Assembly: GCA_023428245.1 (NCBI GenBank)
Contig: JAEYYX010000039.1
Span: 1 to 37,289, forward strand
Length of the DNA stretch: 37,289 nucleotides
Source: Pseudomonadota bacterium
GTDB taxonomy: Bacteria; Myxococcota_A; Polyangia; Polyangiales; Polyangiaceae
Direction: 5' to 3'
The notes below the pieces were generated by a model. That model searched no databases. It had not been told where the DNA came from and was given only the letters and a program-made list of their open reading frames with translations. The translations under genes and the position numbers were made by a program. Of the stretch, positions 16,194-24,876 are shown piece by piece. Each line of letters begins with the position of its first letter. Positions within the stretch are counted from its first letter, which is position 1.

Positions 16194-17852
16194 ATGGCAT
16201 GCCGTCAAACGAGAGCGACCTCTCTTCGTGTGTTCTTGTCCCAGGTTCGTGAGCAAATGCTCCGTTCCGCACAGAACCCGCGCTTTCCCGAACACCAGGT
16301 CTCCTTGCTCGTCCGAACGATCGAGATGTACACCGGTGCGGCGCGAGGCGACGACTGGGGCCACCCGCTCGGCCTTTTTCATGGGTGCTATCGGCTATTT
16401 TCCCCGGAAATTGACGAGAAAGGTCTTCTCGTCGCCGAGTCCTGTAGCTTTTTTATTCTCTCCCTCGACCTGTTCGACGACGTCCAGGACGAGGACCTCG
16501 AGGGCAAACACTACGCCTCCGAGGGCCCTGCCATCGCGACCAACTCCGCGCTCGCCCTGCTCTTTTTGGCACAAGACGCGTTACGAAAGGCCGCAGAGCT
16601 TGAGCCCATCGAAGCAAGGCGCATGGCCTGCCTCCGCGCCATGCACCGCATCTCCTTGATCGCGATCGGCGCGCAACACCAAGACCTCACCTCTTTCAGA
16701 GCTCATCCGACACCTGCCGAGGTGCTTGAGATGCACGCCGGGAAGACCTCCGCGGTTCAGCTTGTCGCCGAGTGCGCAGCACTCGCTGCGGGTGCCGATC
16801 TCAAAACGGCAGAACAAATCGGCGAGTTTGGCCGCTACCTCGCGATGTTGACGCAGGTAGTCGATGACGTCCGCGACGTCTTCGGCAAGGAGCGGAGCCC
16901 CGACCTCCTCACGAATAAGGCGACCTATTTGCGCGCTTGTTTCGACGAGCGTGCCTCCCCGGCAGAGCGGACAGAGTACGAGAGGCATCGCAACAACCTG
17001 GACAATCCCGAGGCCCTCGAAGCGATCCGGAACATGTACGTGGACTCTGGCGCGCTCGACGCTTGTGCCCAGGCGGCCGAAGCTGCCCGCGAGAGGATTC
17101 ACGAGATCCTCACGGTTGTCAGTGGCTCGCCTGGTCACAAGAGAATCCTCCTCTCGATCGTCGACTCTCTCGCGAATCTCCTCTATTCGCCGGAGCCTCT
17201 CGCCGTCAGTGAGGCCATCTTCCATGGCGGCTCGAGCTTCTCAAGAGCGATCGCCGAGCAGGCACAGCTCTTCCGCGAACAATTCCGGGGAGAGTTTGAG
17301 AAGGACGTCCGATTCGAACCCTGGCACCGCCCCTTCTTCCTCTACGATCCTTCTCGAGACGTCATTCATTATCCCGATCTCGATGGGCTCGAGGAGGAGA
17401 CATTGCCCGCTTACTCTTCCCTCTTTGACGGCAACGACACACGCGCTCTCGGCCACCTGCTCGACACGCTCCCCCTCCTTGTGGCCCACGAGATGTTCCA
17501 CGCCTGGCGCAGCCAGGTGGACCGGCTCAGCAGCGACGCTTGGCACGAGGAGTACGTGGCCGATCAGCTCGCCATGGGTTACCTGCACGCCTTCGATCCT
17601 GCCGCCTACGTGCGCGTCCGCACCGCCTGTCATGAGCTCCTGAAACGTCCTCTCCCCGAGGAGAGCGCACAGCGCTTGGTTTCGATCTTGGAGCGCGCAA
17701 AATCGCAATCGGACGCGGGCGCGGACTATGAGACGAGCCTTCTCGAGACTGCGCACCTGCACGCGCAGATGTGTCTCGCGATGCCGGGCGAACCGATGGC
17801 GCGCCTCGTCGAGCGTTGGCTCAGCTCTGGGACGGCTCTCGCCGCTGAGTGA
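16194..17852 (+). CDS. class I isoprenoid synthase (ComQ/polyprenyl synthetase-like) fused to an HExxH metalloprotein domain, 552 aa
   Basis: N-terminal half: all-helical isoprenoid synthase with the first Asp-rich motif DLFDDVQDED (92-101; Asp95, Asp96, Asp99), GAQHQDL (159-165, matching the GQxxD step), HAGKTSAVQL (181-190, substrate Lys184), and the second Asp-rich motif VVDDVRDVFG (222-231; Asp224, Asp225, Asp228). These are the residues that bind Mg-diphosphate, so the active site looks complete. C-terminal part (about 330-552): HEMFH (432-436) followed by EEYVAD (452-457), a gluzincin-like HExxH plus Glu arrangement with a likely metal site. No transmembrane segment. Start ATG 16194 lacks a Shine-Dalgarno; ATG 16257 is an alternative but removes only 21 residues. 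Directly downstream of the 37-aa peptide, it is the likely modifying and/or cleaving enzyme. The HExxH part could be a protease or a non-haem iron hydroxylase. Confidence 0.82.
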   Translation: MACRQTRATSLRVFLSQVREQMLRSAQNPRFPEHQVSLLVRTIEMYTGAARGDDWGHPLGLFHGCYRLFSPEIDEKGLLVAESCSFFILSLDLFDDVQDEDLEGKHYASEGPAIATNSALALLFLAQDALRKAAELEPIEARRMACLRAMHRISLIAIGAQHQDLTSFRAHPTPAEVLEMHAGKTSAVQLVAECAALAAGADLKTAEQIGEFGRYLAMLTQVVDDVRDVFGKERSPDLLTNKATYLRACFDERASPAERTEYERHRNNLDNPEALEAIRNMYVDSGALDACAQAAEAARERIHEILTVVSGSPGHKRILLSIVDSLANLLYSPEPLAVSEAIFHGGSSFSRAIAEQAQLFREQFRGEFEKDVRFEPWHRPFFLYDPSRDVIHYPDLDGLEEETLPAYSSLFDGNDTRALGHLLDTLPLLVAHEMFHAWRSQVDRLSSDAWHEEYVADQLAMGYLHAFDPAAYVRVRTACHELLKRPLPEESAQRLVSILERAKSQSDAGADYETSLLETAHLHAQMCLAMPGEPMARLVERWLSSGTALAAE

Positions 17853-17909
17853 TTCTGCCCAACCTTTCTGAGGTCCGCCGACCGAAGCGCTGCCGGGGGG
17901 TAGGCTGCG

Positions 17910-17928
17910 CGGCCCCGAGCCGGGGCCG
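17910..17928. terminator. GC-rich hairpin between convergent genes
   Basis: CGGCCCCG (17910-17917) and CGGGGCCG (17921-17928) form a perfect 8-bp stem with a 3-nt loop. It is followed by GGCGCTTTCC, only a weak T tract on the plus strand. It lies between the convergent synthase gene and bamB and probably separates them. Confidence 0.6.
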
Positions 17929-17944
17929 GGCGCTTTCCTGCCGG

Positions 17945-19225
17945 TCAGTTGGTCGTGGAGCCGCTATAGAGGGGCGAGAAGCGATCGGGGTCGCTCGGCG
18001 CTCCCACCGTGAAGGCCAAGAAATTCCCGCCGTTGGTCATCACGAAGGCCCGACGTCCGAGCCCCACGGGAGTCGCCGAGACGCCGAGATCGAAGTGCAT
18101 CCCATCGACCACGCTACCGTCCACCGGAGAGAGCGCGTAAACGCCGAGCTGGCTCGCGCCCACGAGCAGGAGGCCGCTCACCTTGGTCACAGCTGAGACC
18201 CCGCCACGGGGCAGGTTCTGACGCCACACGGGGGCTCCCGTCTCGGGATCGAGCGCCCAGAGTCCGGTTGTGCCCGTGGAGGCGATGATGAGGCGACGAC
18301 CGGGCACCTCGACATCGTCTTGGTAGCGCATCGGCTCTTCGAAGTAGACAAGATCGCTCACGCCGAGGACCTCAGGGTTCGACCAGAGCAAGGTACCGAG
18401 CTCTGCGTCGAGGGCCGAGACGCCGCCCTGGTAGTGGCCGAAGACCATAGTGGGTCCGACGCCGAGTTCGAGACCGAGCGGCGTCGTGTCGACGTCGAGG
18501 TACTGAGGAACTTCACCGAGCACGTCTTCCGCGTCAGCGCTCAAGTCAACGCGACGCCAGCGCTCCTCGCCTGTCTTGGCGTCAAAGGCCGTCGCCGTTC
18601 CATCACTGAAGCCTTGATAGATGAGCCCGCGAAAGAGACAGGGCCCCGAGTACCCCGCGACTTCCATGCCCATCGCCGGGCTGCGGTGGTGCGACCAGGC
18701 CATCTTGCCGGTGCGCCGATGGACAGCAACCAGCGTATCGTTGGCGTTCGTGAAATAAACGAGGTCTCCATGGACCACCGGGCGCCGCGCGACCTCCGCC
18801 CGCGTGAAGACGCGATAACGAAGCCGCCCCGTGTCCGCGTCGACCTTGTAAAGGGCGCCGTCATGGGACCCAAAGTACACGGCGTCATCGCGCGCGTCGT
18901 AGAGGGGCTGACTCTGGACGGGACCGAGAGTCTCGAAGCGCCAAAGGACCTCACCGCTCGGCGCATCGATGGCGTAGAGAGCGCCATCGCTCGAACCGAC
19001 GAACACTCGTCGACCGATAGCGTCGATCTCCGGCTGCCCCTTTTCGTGGGGCTCACCTTGCGCCTTGGAAGCTGCGCTCAGGTCCCGCGAATAAGCGAGC
19101 TTTAGGCTGAAGGAGGGATGATTCGCCCAGGCGGGCCCCTCGGGACGGGCGCGCCCCGTGGTCTGACACGCGGCGAGGGCGCTCAGACCGGCAAAGCAGA
19201 TCGCGACAGAACGGCTGCGCCTCAC
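17945..19225 (-). CDS. bamB: BamB-like PQQ-repeat outer-membrane assembly lipoprotein, 426 aa
   Basis: Beta-propeller lipoprotein of the BAM complex, periplasmic face of the outer membrane, where it helps deliver outer-membrane proteins to BamA. Seen: a basic N-terminus, a short hydrophobic segment and lipobox LAAC (Cys20); then about seven PQQ-type blades with the pattern G-x-LYA-x-D-x-x-(S/T)G-x-x-x-W, for example ALYAIDAPSGEVLW, ALYKVDADTGRL and GLWALDPETGAPVW. Length is near E. coli BamB (392). GTG 19225 overlaps the stop of the upstream TPR gene (GTGA). It is the last gene of the greA operon. A generic PQQ-repeat lipoprotein is possible, but the nearby bamD supports BamB. Confidence 0.85.
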   Translation of the reverse strand: MRRSRSVAICFAGLSALAACQTTGRARPEGPAWANHPSFSLKLAYSRDLSAASKAQGEPHEKGQPEIDAIGRRVFVGSSDGALYAIDAPSGEVLWRFETLGPVQSQPLYDARDDAVYFGSHDGALYKVDADTGRLRYRVFTRAEVARRPVVHGDLVYFTNANDTLVAVHRRTGKMAWSHHRSPAMGMEVAGYSGPCLFRGLIYQGFSDGTATAFDAKTGEERWRRVDLSADAEDVLGEVPQYLDVDTTPLGLELGVGPTMVFGHYQGGVSALDAELGTLLWSNPEVLGVSDLVYFEEPMRYQDDVEVPGRRLIIASTGTTGLWALDPETGAPVWRQNLPRGGVSAVTKVSGLLLVGASQLGVYALSPVDGSVVDGMHFDLGVSATPVGLGRRAFVMTNGGNFLAFTVGAPSDPDRFSPLYSGSTTN

Positions 19226-20307
19226 GGGGTCCCTTCGCTCGGCTCCTGCGGCTCATCCGTCTCCGGCAAGAGCGGGATCGGATCGAACGGGACAGCGTCC
19301 TGAGGTTGTTCGCTCTCAGCAGCGTTCTTCTGCAGCTCCTCGAGCTGTTTCTGCAGCATCGCGAGCGTCTCAGGGGAGAGTCCGCCGGTCGGGAGCGTAG
19401 GTTTGGGATCGAGGGTTTTCTCGAGCTCGCTCACCTGAACGCTCAGATACCCGGGGGTCGCCCCCGGCTTCTCGGACTTCTTGAGCTTGTCGCGCAGCGA
19501 GGCAGTGAGCTCTTTCGCGCGCGTCTTGTCGCCCTTTAAGAGCGCGATGCGCGCTTCGTGGTAGGTCGCAAGCTGCGCCTGTCCGGGCACCCCTTGAAGC
19601 CGTTTCACCGCTTCGAGAGCCTTGTCATGGTTTCCGAGCGCTTCGTAGCTGAGCAGGATGCCCTCAGCAGCGCGTGCCTGGATGAGCGGCGACTTCTGGA
19701 CTTTGGGGTTCGAGAGGATGGCTTCGTAGGACTTGATAGCGTCTTCGAAGGCTCGTCCGTCAAACTGCCCGCCGGCCTGAGCCAGAAGAGCATGGAGCTC
19801 CAGCGCAGGCTCGGCGGAAGCGAGGGCGGACCACTTCTCCTGGCTCGCCTTGGCGCGCGCCTCCGGGTCCGCAAATTCGGGTCGCGTATCCACGAGGCCA
19901 AACTGGCTCGTCTTGGGCGAGGTGTCGGAAGCGAGTCGACCATGGGTCACGTCGAATGCCTCGGCGAGTCGATCGCCACGTTTCGCTTGATCGACCCCCG
20001 ACCTATAGTTCCAGAACAGGTAGCCGATACCACCAGCCACGCTGAGCACGATCAGGTACTGGAGCCAGTTGAAGTTCGAGCCCAAGAACTTGCCGGCAGC
20101 GTCGGTGCTCCGCAGAAGCACATCGTCCAAGCGCTCTTGTGCGTCGAGCGCCGCCCGCGCCTTGTCCGTACTCGAGGCTCGCTTCTTCGTCCCGCGCACT
20201 TCGGCCCGAAGCCTCTGATTGCGGTCCTTGATCTCGCCCTGGTCGGCGTTCTTTTTCTCGCTCGCACGCCGAGCCCGGCGGTTTTGCGGCTGGTCCTCAG
20301 ATTCCAC
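19222..20307 (-). CDS. YfgM-like single-pass membrane TPR protein, 361 aa
   Basis: A basic, charged cytoplasmic N-terminus (about 1-75, Arg/Lys-rich), one transmembrane helix WLQYLIVLSVAGGIGYLFW (81-99), and a periplasmic region with TPR-like helices such as AFEDAIKSYEAIL and NHDKALEAVKRL. The end is a Gln/Pro/Glu-rich tail. The order and its place before bamB match YfgM in gamma-proteobacteria, which sits beside bamB and associates with SecYEG and periplasmic chaperones. The frame extends upstream to GTG 20400, overlapping the preceding gene, but GTG 20307 has TAAGGAG 6 nt upstream and removes the overlap, so it is preferred. Longer than E. coli YfgM (206 aa). Confidence 0.78.
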   Translation of the reverse strand: MESEDQPQNRRARRASEKKNADQGEIKDRNQRLRAEVRGTKKRASSTDKARAALDAQERLDDVLLRSTDAAGKFLGSNFNWLQYLIVLSVAGGIGYLFWNYRSGVDQAKRGDRLAEAFDVTHGRLASDTSPKTSQFGLVDTRPEFADPEARAKASQEKWSALASAEPALELHALLAQAGGQFDGRAFEDAIKSYEAILSNPKVQKSPLIQARAAEGILLSYEALGNHDKALEAVKRLQGVPGQAQLATYHEARIALLKGDKTRAKELTASLRDKLKKSEKPGATPGYLSVQVSELEKTLDPKPTLPTGGLSPETLAMLQKQLEELQKNAAESEQPQDAVPFDPIPLLPETDEPQEPSEGTP

Positions 20308-20313
20308 GGCGGG

Positions 20314-20320
20314 CTCCTTA
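20314..20320 (-). promoter_or_regulatory. Shine-Dalgarno that sets the YfgM-like start
   Basis: On the minus strand TAAGGAG lies 6 nt before GTG 20307. It argues against the longer frame beginning at 20400, which has no such site. Confidence 0.75.
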
Positions 20321-20380
20321 CCAAAGTGAAGCCCCCGGCGCGAGGGATCGGCGGCTGTTCTGCGCGAACCGGGAGGCAAT

Positions 20381-23300
20381 TTAGGGGGCGTCCGCTTCAC
20401 CGGACACGATGGCGGACGGGGGCGGAGGCGGAAGCTCCTCGCGGAGCGGGACCGCTACGAGGGCAAAAACCTGCGCATCCATGCCGAGGACGTTCAGGGA
20501 AAGCTGTTGTCCGCTCTTCGCTCCTGGAAGGACGCCCATGTCGACCTGGAGCGGCTCTTTCGAGGGCGGGATCTCGACCTCGAGCCCCCCTTCCCCGAGG
20601 AGTTCCGGGCGCTTTCGGTAACGCTTGTCCCCCGGCGCGTAGACCGCACCGGCTCGTTCGACCCGGACCCGCCCGGGGGCGTCGCCCCTGGTCTGAGCGA
20701 GAACCAAGAGACGAACCGGCTCCTTGGCTTCGCCCTGAGGGGCCGGTGCCACGGTGAGATCGACGCGAACCCCACTGTCGGCGAGCGACCGCAAGTTCCC
20801 GAGAGCCTTCTTGGTTGGTCCGCCGACGTGCTCCAGAAGACCAAGCTCGGAAGCGAGCTGAACTCCCCCTTCGAGCGGATCGGGCATTGCCAGGAACATT
20901 CGGAGCGGCACGACGAGTTCCTCTTTTGCACCAAGGCGCCTGAGGGCATCAAAGAGGACGGGGCGCGTCGAGACGTAGCGCTCTTCACGCAGAGCGCGGA
21001 GCAGCGGGGGGCGGGCGTCCTCTTCTCCAATCAACCCGAGCGTTGAGGCGATCTGGGGGCGCAGTCTAACATCCGACAAACGACTCACAAGCGCCGGCGC
21101 CGCGCTCTTGACGCGGTGTTTCGCAAAAACCTCAAGCAAGACCCGAGATTCCTCTTCGGTCGGCGGTTCCCGCCACCACTCGATGAGGACCTTCTCCCCC
21201 TTCAGATCCCCTGTGAGAGCAAAGGCGAGCGCCGCGCGTCTCCGGAGCGCAGGGTCCTCGGAGTCGAGCAGGTCAGTCGCGAGCGCAACGGGCTCTCCGA
21301 GGCGCGTGAGGGCAAGCGCAATCGCCACCCGTACGGACTCGTCATCCTCCCGGCTGAACGCGAGACGAAGCGCTGAGAGCTCTCCCTCTCCACCGAGGGA
21401 GAAAAGAAGATCGGCGGCCTTTCGACGCAGAAGCGGATCCGCGTCGTCGAGTAACCGAGCGATCTCGGGCGCGACCTCTTTGTCACCGGCGAGCCCGCGC
21501 ACGAGCGCTTCCGGAAGATCACGCCCCCCTTCGCGGAGGCCGCGGGTCTCGAAAGCTCCATGGGTAGCCGAGAAAGCGCGGGCCCTCTTCCGCAGATCTT
21601 TGAAACGGTCGGGGCGCGCGAGCCCAAGATCCTTCTTCTGCTTCGGATCTTGGGTGAGATCGAAGAGGCGACAGGCCCCCGTCTCTCGCTCACAGATGAG
21701 GCGCTCGCTGCCTTCCGCAAAGAGCGTCATCGAGTCCGTTTCGGCGACCGCAAACCCGAGCGGCAAAGGCTTTTTCTCCTGCGATCGGCTGAGCCAAGGC
21801 GTCAAATCGTTGCCTCGGACCCGCGGCGGCACGGGAATCCGGAGAGACGAGAGCAAGGTCGGCACGACATCGACTGTTTGCACAGGCGCGTCGCTCCGCC
21901 CGCTCGGAATACCCGCGCCGTTCCAGATCATGGGCACCCGGACCTGCTCTTCGTACACCGTGGTGCCGTGATAACGGCCGCCGTGTTCCCCGAACTCCTC
22001 GCCGTGGTCCGCAGAGACGATCACGACAGTGTTCGGATCGCGGGCGCGTATGAGACGCACCAAAGCGCCGACAGTCTTGTCCGCCTCGAAGATCTCGGAG
22101 TCGTAGCGATCCACGTCTCGGTCCCCCAGATCGCGACTGCCCTTCACATAAGGCTCATGAGGCCCGAACAAATGAACCCAGAGGAAAAGCGGACCATCCT
22201 GGGGTTGTTTTTCGAGATAAGAAGCGACTTGTCCGACGCGCTTTTCACCCTCGGCGAACTCCACCCAGGCGTATTCGAAGCCGAGGCGCGCCTCCGAGAA
22301 CGCCTGAAATCGCTCAGAATCGACGAAGAAGACAGCCGGCGGATAGAAGGCAGCCGTCCGATAGCCGTACCGCTGCAGCAAGGTCGGCAGAAGCTCCGAG
22401 TCCGCTCCCGCACCTTGGAGCAAGAGGGGCCGCATGTACTTCCCCGTCATCAGGGATGTGAGCGAATACGACGTGTGCGGCGTTGCGGCGTAAGCAAACT
22501 CGAAAGTATGTCCCTCGCGAGCGAGGGAGTCGATCTCCGGGGACACACCGCGACTAGCTCCATAGGCCCCCACGTGGTCGGCGCGGAGCGCGTCGATCGT
22601 GATGAGCAAAAAACTCTTACCTCGCAGGTCGACTCCATCCGTGCGTACGACGCGCGCGCCGAGAGGACGCGCCAAGGCGGCCTCGTCGATGGGCAAAGGG
22701 GGCGCGAGGAAGTTTCCGAATTGCACCCCGAGCGCGAGCGTGGGTGAGCCTTCGAGAGCAACGATGCGAAAGTTGTCGAGCCTGCGCGCGTTCTTGCTCC
22801 CAGGAACAAGCCCAGCCAGAGCCAGCCCCAAGAACCCGAAGATCCAAGGCAGCGCCCCCCTCGCGCAGGGGACTGCGAGCGCAAACCCCAGTCCTCCTCC
22901 GAACAGGGAGAGGCCGCTCAGGGTTCCGTGAAACGCCGGGTACAGGCGCACAAGCACCGTGTGGTTCACGAACATGAGCGCGGCAACGCCGGCACCGATC
23001 GAAAGGATCAGGGGCGCCGCAGCTCCTTTTCCGCTGTCTCCGACACCAAGACGTCGCGCGAGCTGCACGCCGAGGGCCCCAGCCACTCCAAGACCGAGCG
23101 CCGAGAGGCCGGCGAACCCGGCTCGCAGAGCCGGATCGCTCAGATGTCGCCCTCCCCCGACGCCCCAACCGGACGCGGCTCCGACCAAGGCGAAGAGGAA
23201 CCCTAGCTCGAGGGGCACGGTGCGGCTCGTGCGTATCCGCTGGGCGAAAATGCCTGCGATCCCCCCGATCAGTCCCGCCCCGGAAAGCCAGGCAGGCCCA

Positions 23301-23428
23301 AGCGATCCAAGCCCGATCATGAGCTCCCAGACGCTCGTGAGGCGTTGTCCGCGGAGGCCAAACGCGACACAGAGTTCGGCCAGAAGCACGAACCAAGCTC
23401 CCCCCGCGCCGAGGGCGAAGGCCTGCAT
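20381..23428 (-). CDS. membrane sulfatase-fold (alkaline phosphatase superfamily) protein with HEAT repeats, 1015 aa
   Basis: N-terminus: about six hydrophobic helices (1-210). Middle (270-560): alkaline phosphatase-fold domain with metal ligands in ITIDALRADHVG (277-287, Asp279) and SADHGEEFGEHGGRYHG (472-488), and nucleophile region TPHTSYSLTSLMTGKY (316-331). Where formylglycine sulfatases have C-x-P-S-R, this has T-S-Y-S-L, so Thr319 is the likely nucleophile, as in LtaS/EptA-type phosphotransferases rather than a true sulfatase. From about 620 to 860 come HEAT-like helical repeats (DADPLLRRKAADLLFSL and similar). Start ATG 23428 overlaps the greA stop by 1 nt (TGATG); the TTG before it is less likely. 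It may transfer phospho-groups to a lipid or glycan; the substrate is unknown. Confidence 0.83.
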   Translation of the reverse strand: MQAFALGAGGAWFVLLAELCVAFGLRGQRLTSVWELMIGLGSLGPAWLSGAGLIGGIAGIFAQRIRTSRTVPLELGFLFALVGAASGWGVGGGRHLSDPALRAGFAGLSALGLGVAGALGVQLARRLGVGDSGKGAAAPLILSIGAGVAALMFVNHTVLVRLYPAFHGTLSGLSLFGGGLGFALAVPCARGALPWIFGFLGLALAGLVPGSKNARRLDNFRIVALEGSPTLALGVQFGNFLAPPLPIDEAALARPLGARVVRTDGVDLRGKSFLLITIDALRADHVGAYGASRGVSPEIDSLAREGHTFEFAYAATPHTSYSLTSLMTGKYMRPLLLQGAGADSELLPTLLQRYGYRTAAFYPPAVFFVDSERFQAFSEARLGFEYAWVEFAEGEKRVGQVASYLEKQPQDGPLFLWVHLFGPHEPYVKGSRDLGDRDVDRYDSEIFEADKTVGALVRLIRARDPNTVVIVSADHGEEFGEHGGRYHGTTVYEEQVRVPMIWNGAGIPSGRSDAPVQTVDVVPTLLSSLRIPVPPRVRGNDLTPWLSRSQEKKPLPLGFAVAETDSMTLFAEGSERLICERETGACRLFDLTQDPKQKKDLGLARPDRFKDLRKRARAFSATHGAFETRGLREGGRDLPEALVRGLAGDKEVAPEIARLLDDADPLLRRKAADLLFSLGGEGELSALRLAFSREDDESVRVAIALALTRLGEPVALATDLLDSEDPALRRRAALAFALTGDLKGEKVLIEWWREPPTEEESRVLLEVFAKHRVKSAAPALVSRLSDVRLRPQIASTLGLIGEEDARPPLLRALREERYVSTRPVLFDALRRLGAKEELVVPLRMFLAMPDPLEGGVQLASELGLLEHVGGPTKKALGNLRSLADSGVRVDLTVAPAPQGEAKEPVRLLVLAQTRGDAPGRVRVERAGAVYAPGDKRYRKRPELLGEGGLEVEIPPSKEPLQVDMGVLPGAKSGQQLSLNVLGMDAQVFALVAVPLREELPPPPPSAIVSGEADAP

Positions 23429-23898
23429 CAAATGTACTCGACGTTGCCGAGCTCGTAACGACGGTCGCCGCCGGGGAGCTTCACCACGATCTCATCGCCG
23501 ATCGTGCGGCCAATTAGGCTCCGTGCGAGGGGAGCCGAGACCGATATCAACCCGCGATCGATGTCCGCCTCGTCCGCGCCGACGATCTGGTAGGTCACCT
23601 CTTCGTCCGTATCAAGGTTCGTGAGCGTCACCGTTGCGCCGAACTTCACCCGATCGCCCGAGAGCGTGGTCGGATCGATGATCTCGGCGCGCGACAGCTT
23701 GTCTTCGATGTCGCGAATCTTGGCTTCATTGAGGCCCTGTCGCTCTTTGGCCGCGTGGTATTCCGCGTTCTCGCTCAGATCACCGTGCTCGCGGGCCGTG
23801 CCGATATCGCTCGAGATCTTCGGGCGGTCAGCCTTCAAGCGAGCAAGTTCTTCGTTCAGGAGCTGGGCTCCCCGAGGGGTCATAGGGACTTTTTCCAC
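23428..23898 (-). CDS. greA: transcription elongation factor GreA, 156 aa
   Basis: Rescues backtracked RNA polymerase by stimulating transcript cleavage. The N-terminal coiled coil carries the diagnostic tip AREHGDLSENAEYHAAKERQ with its acidic Asp/Glu pair; the C-terminal FKBP-like domain includes FGATVTL and SPLGRAL-like SAPLARSLIGR. GTG 23898 gives the expected N-terminus MEKVPMTPRGAQ and a length almost equal to the E. coli protein (158). The frame runs another 52 codons upstream but without GreA similarity. First gene of a minus-strand operon with the sulfatase-fold gene, the YfgM-like gene and bamB; divergent from bamD. Confidence 0.95.
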   Translation of the reverse strand: MEKVPMTPRGAQLLNEELARLKADRPKISSDIGTAREHGDLSENAEYHAAKERQGLNEAKIRDIEDKLSRAEIIDPTTLSGDRVKFGATVTLTNLDTDEEVTYQIVGADEADIDRGLISVSAPLARSLIGRTIGDEIVVKLPGGDRRYELGNVEYI

Positions 23899-24052
23899 GG
23901 CGTTCTCAGATCGATTCAGCAGATTTTGTCGAGCAACCGGGGCAGACAGAGAAGAGTCCGCTGGGCCGAACCTCGGGCGGCCGGCGTCCCCGGACGGTCG
24001 AACGCTACCACCGATGACAGAAGCGTCACAATGGAGTAGGAGCCTGCTCCGC

Positions 24053-24874
24053 ATGCGGATCTATCGCCTCTCGCTCCTCGCCGCCGTCGTCGCGCTCGGG
24101 CCCTGCCTGGGCTGCGAAAAGGCCGCCCGCGAGCCGATGTCGGCGGCCCAGTACCAAAAGAGCGCTCAAGAAGCCTACGATCACGCCCTCCGCAAATTCT
24201 TCGCGAAGGACTGGATCAATGCACTGGCCCTGATGCAGGACGTGAAACGCGAGTTCCCTGGCACACGGGTGGCTCGTCTCGCGCAGCTGCGCATCGCTGA
24301 TACCCATTTCCACCAATCCGCCTATCCGGAAGCAATCACCGCCTACCGCGAATTTTTGCGCGACTTCCCAAGCGACGGTGAAATCCCCTACGCCCGCTAC
24401 AGGATCATCCTGTGCCTCTTCGAGTCCCGGGGCGAGTCGTTCATGGCGCCGCCGCTCGAGGAGCGCGATCTCGCCAACATTCGGGACGCAGACCGCGCCA
24501 TCTACGAGTTTATTCGCGACTACCCAGAATACGAAGAGAAAGAACGCGTTCGCTACATGCAGCTTTGGGTGCGCGGGATGCTCGCGCGCCACGAGCTCTA
24601 CGTCGCCCGTTTCTACCTCAAAGAATCGAAATGGGAGGCGGCTCTGGCACGCACCGAGTACGCACTCTTGAACTACAGAGACACCGGCCTCGAGCCCGAA
24701 GCGCTCGTCTTGCTCGGTGAGACCAGGCTCCGCAAGGGAGACGAGGAGCTCGCACGGGCCGCGTTCCAGCGGGTGATCGACGAGTACCCGTCCTCTGCTT
24801 TCGCAGAGCCTTCCCGCCGCTTTCTGGTGCAAATGGGGGAGAGCGGCCGTCCTACCGTCGAGACCAGCTACTGA
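24053..24874 (+). CDS. bamD: BamD-like outer-membrane assembly lipoprotein, 273 aa
   Basis: TPR lipoprotein of the BAM complex that contacts BamA. Seen: signal sequence MRIYRLSLLAAVVALGPCLGC with a likely lipidated Cys21 (or Cys18), then five TPR-like units, including AQEAYDHALRKFFAKDWINA, YPEAITAYREFLRDFPSD, YARYRIILCLF and AAFQRVIDEYPSSAFA. The patterns F-P-x-S and YxEAI are typical of BamD/ComL. ATG 24053 follows TAGGAG (24037-24042) and places the signal peptide correctly; the frame upstream is antisense to greA. The gene overlaps nothing and lies 2 bp before the hydrolase gene. Divergent from the operon ending in bamB. Confidence 0.9.
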   Translation: MRIYRLSLLAAVVALGPCLGCEKAAREPMSAAQYQKSAQEAYDHALRKFFAKDWINALALMQDVKREFPGTRVARLAQLRIADTHFHQSAYPEAITAYREFLRDFPSDGEIPYARYRIILCLFESRGESFMAPPLEERDLANIRDADRAIYEFIRDYPEYEEKERVRYMQLWVRGMLARHELYVARFYLKESKWEAALARTEYALLNYRDTGLEPEALVLLGETRLRKGDEELARAAFQRVIDEYPSSAFAEPSRRFLVQMGESGRPTVETSY

Positions 24875-24876
24875 CG

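Noticed and set aside
20308..20400. 31-codon extension of the YfgM-like protein
   Set aside because: It overlaps the upstream gene and lacks a Shine-Dalgarno, whereas GTG 20307 has TAAGGAG 6 nt upstream.
23899..24052. 52-codon upstream extension of greA and long upstream extension of bamD
   Set aside because: They overlap each other on opposite strands; GTG 23898 and ATG 24053 give standard GreA and lipoprotein N-termini.
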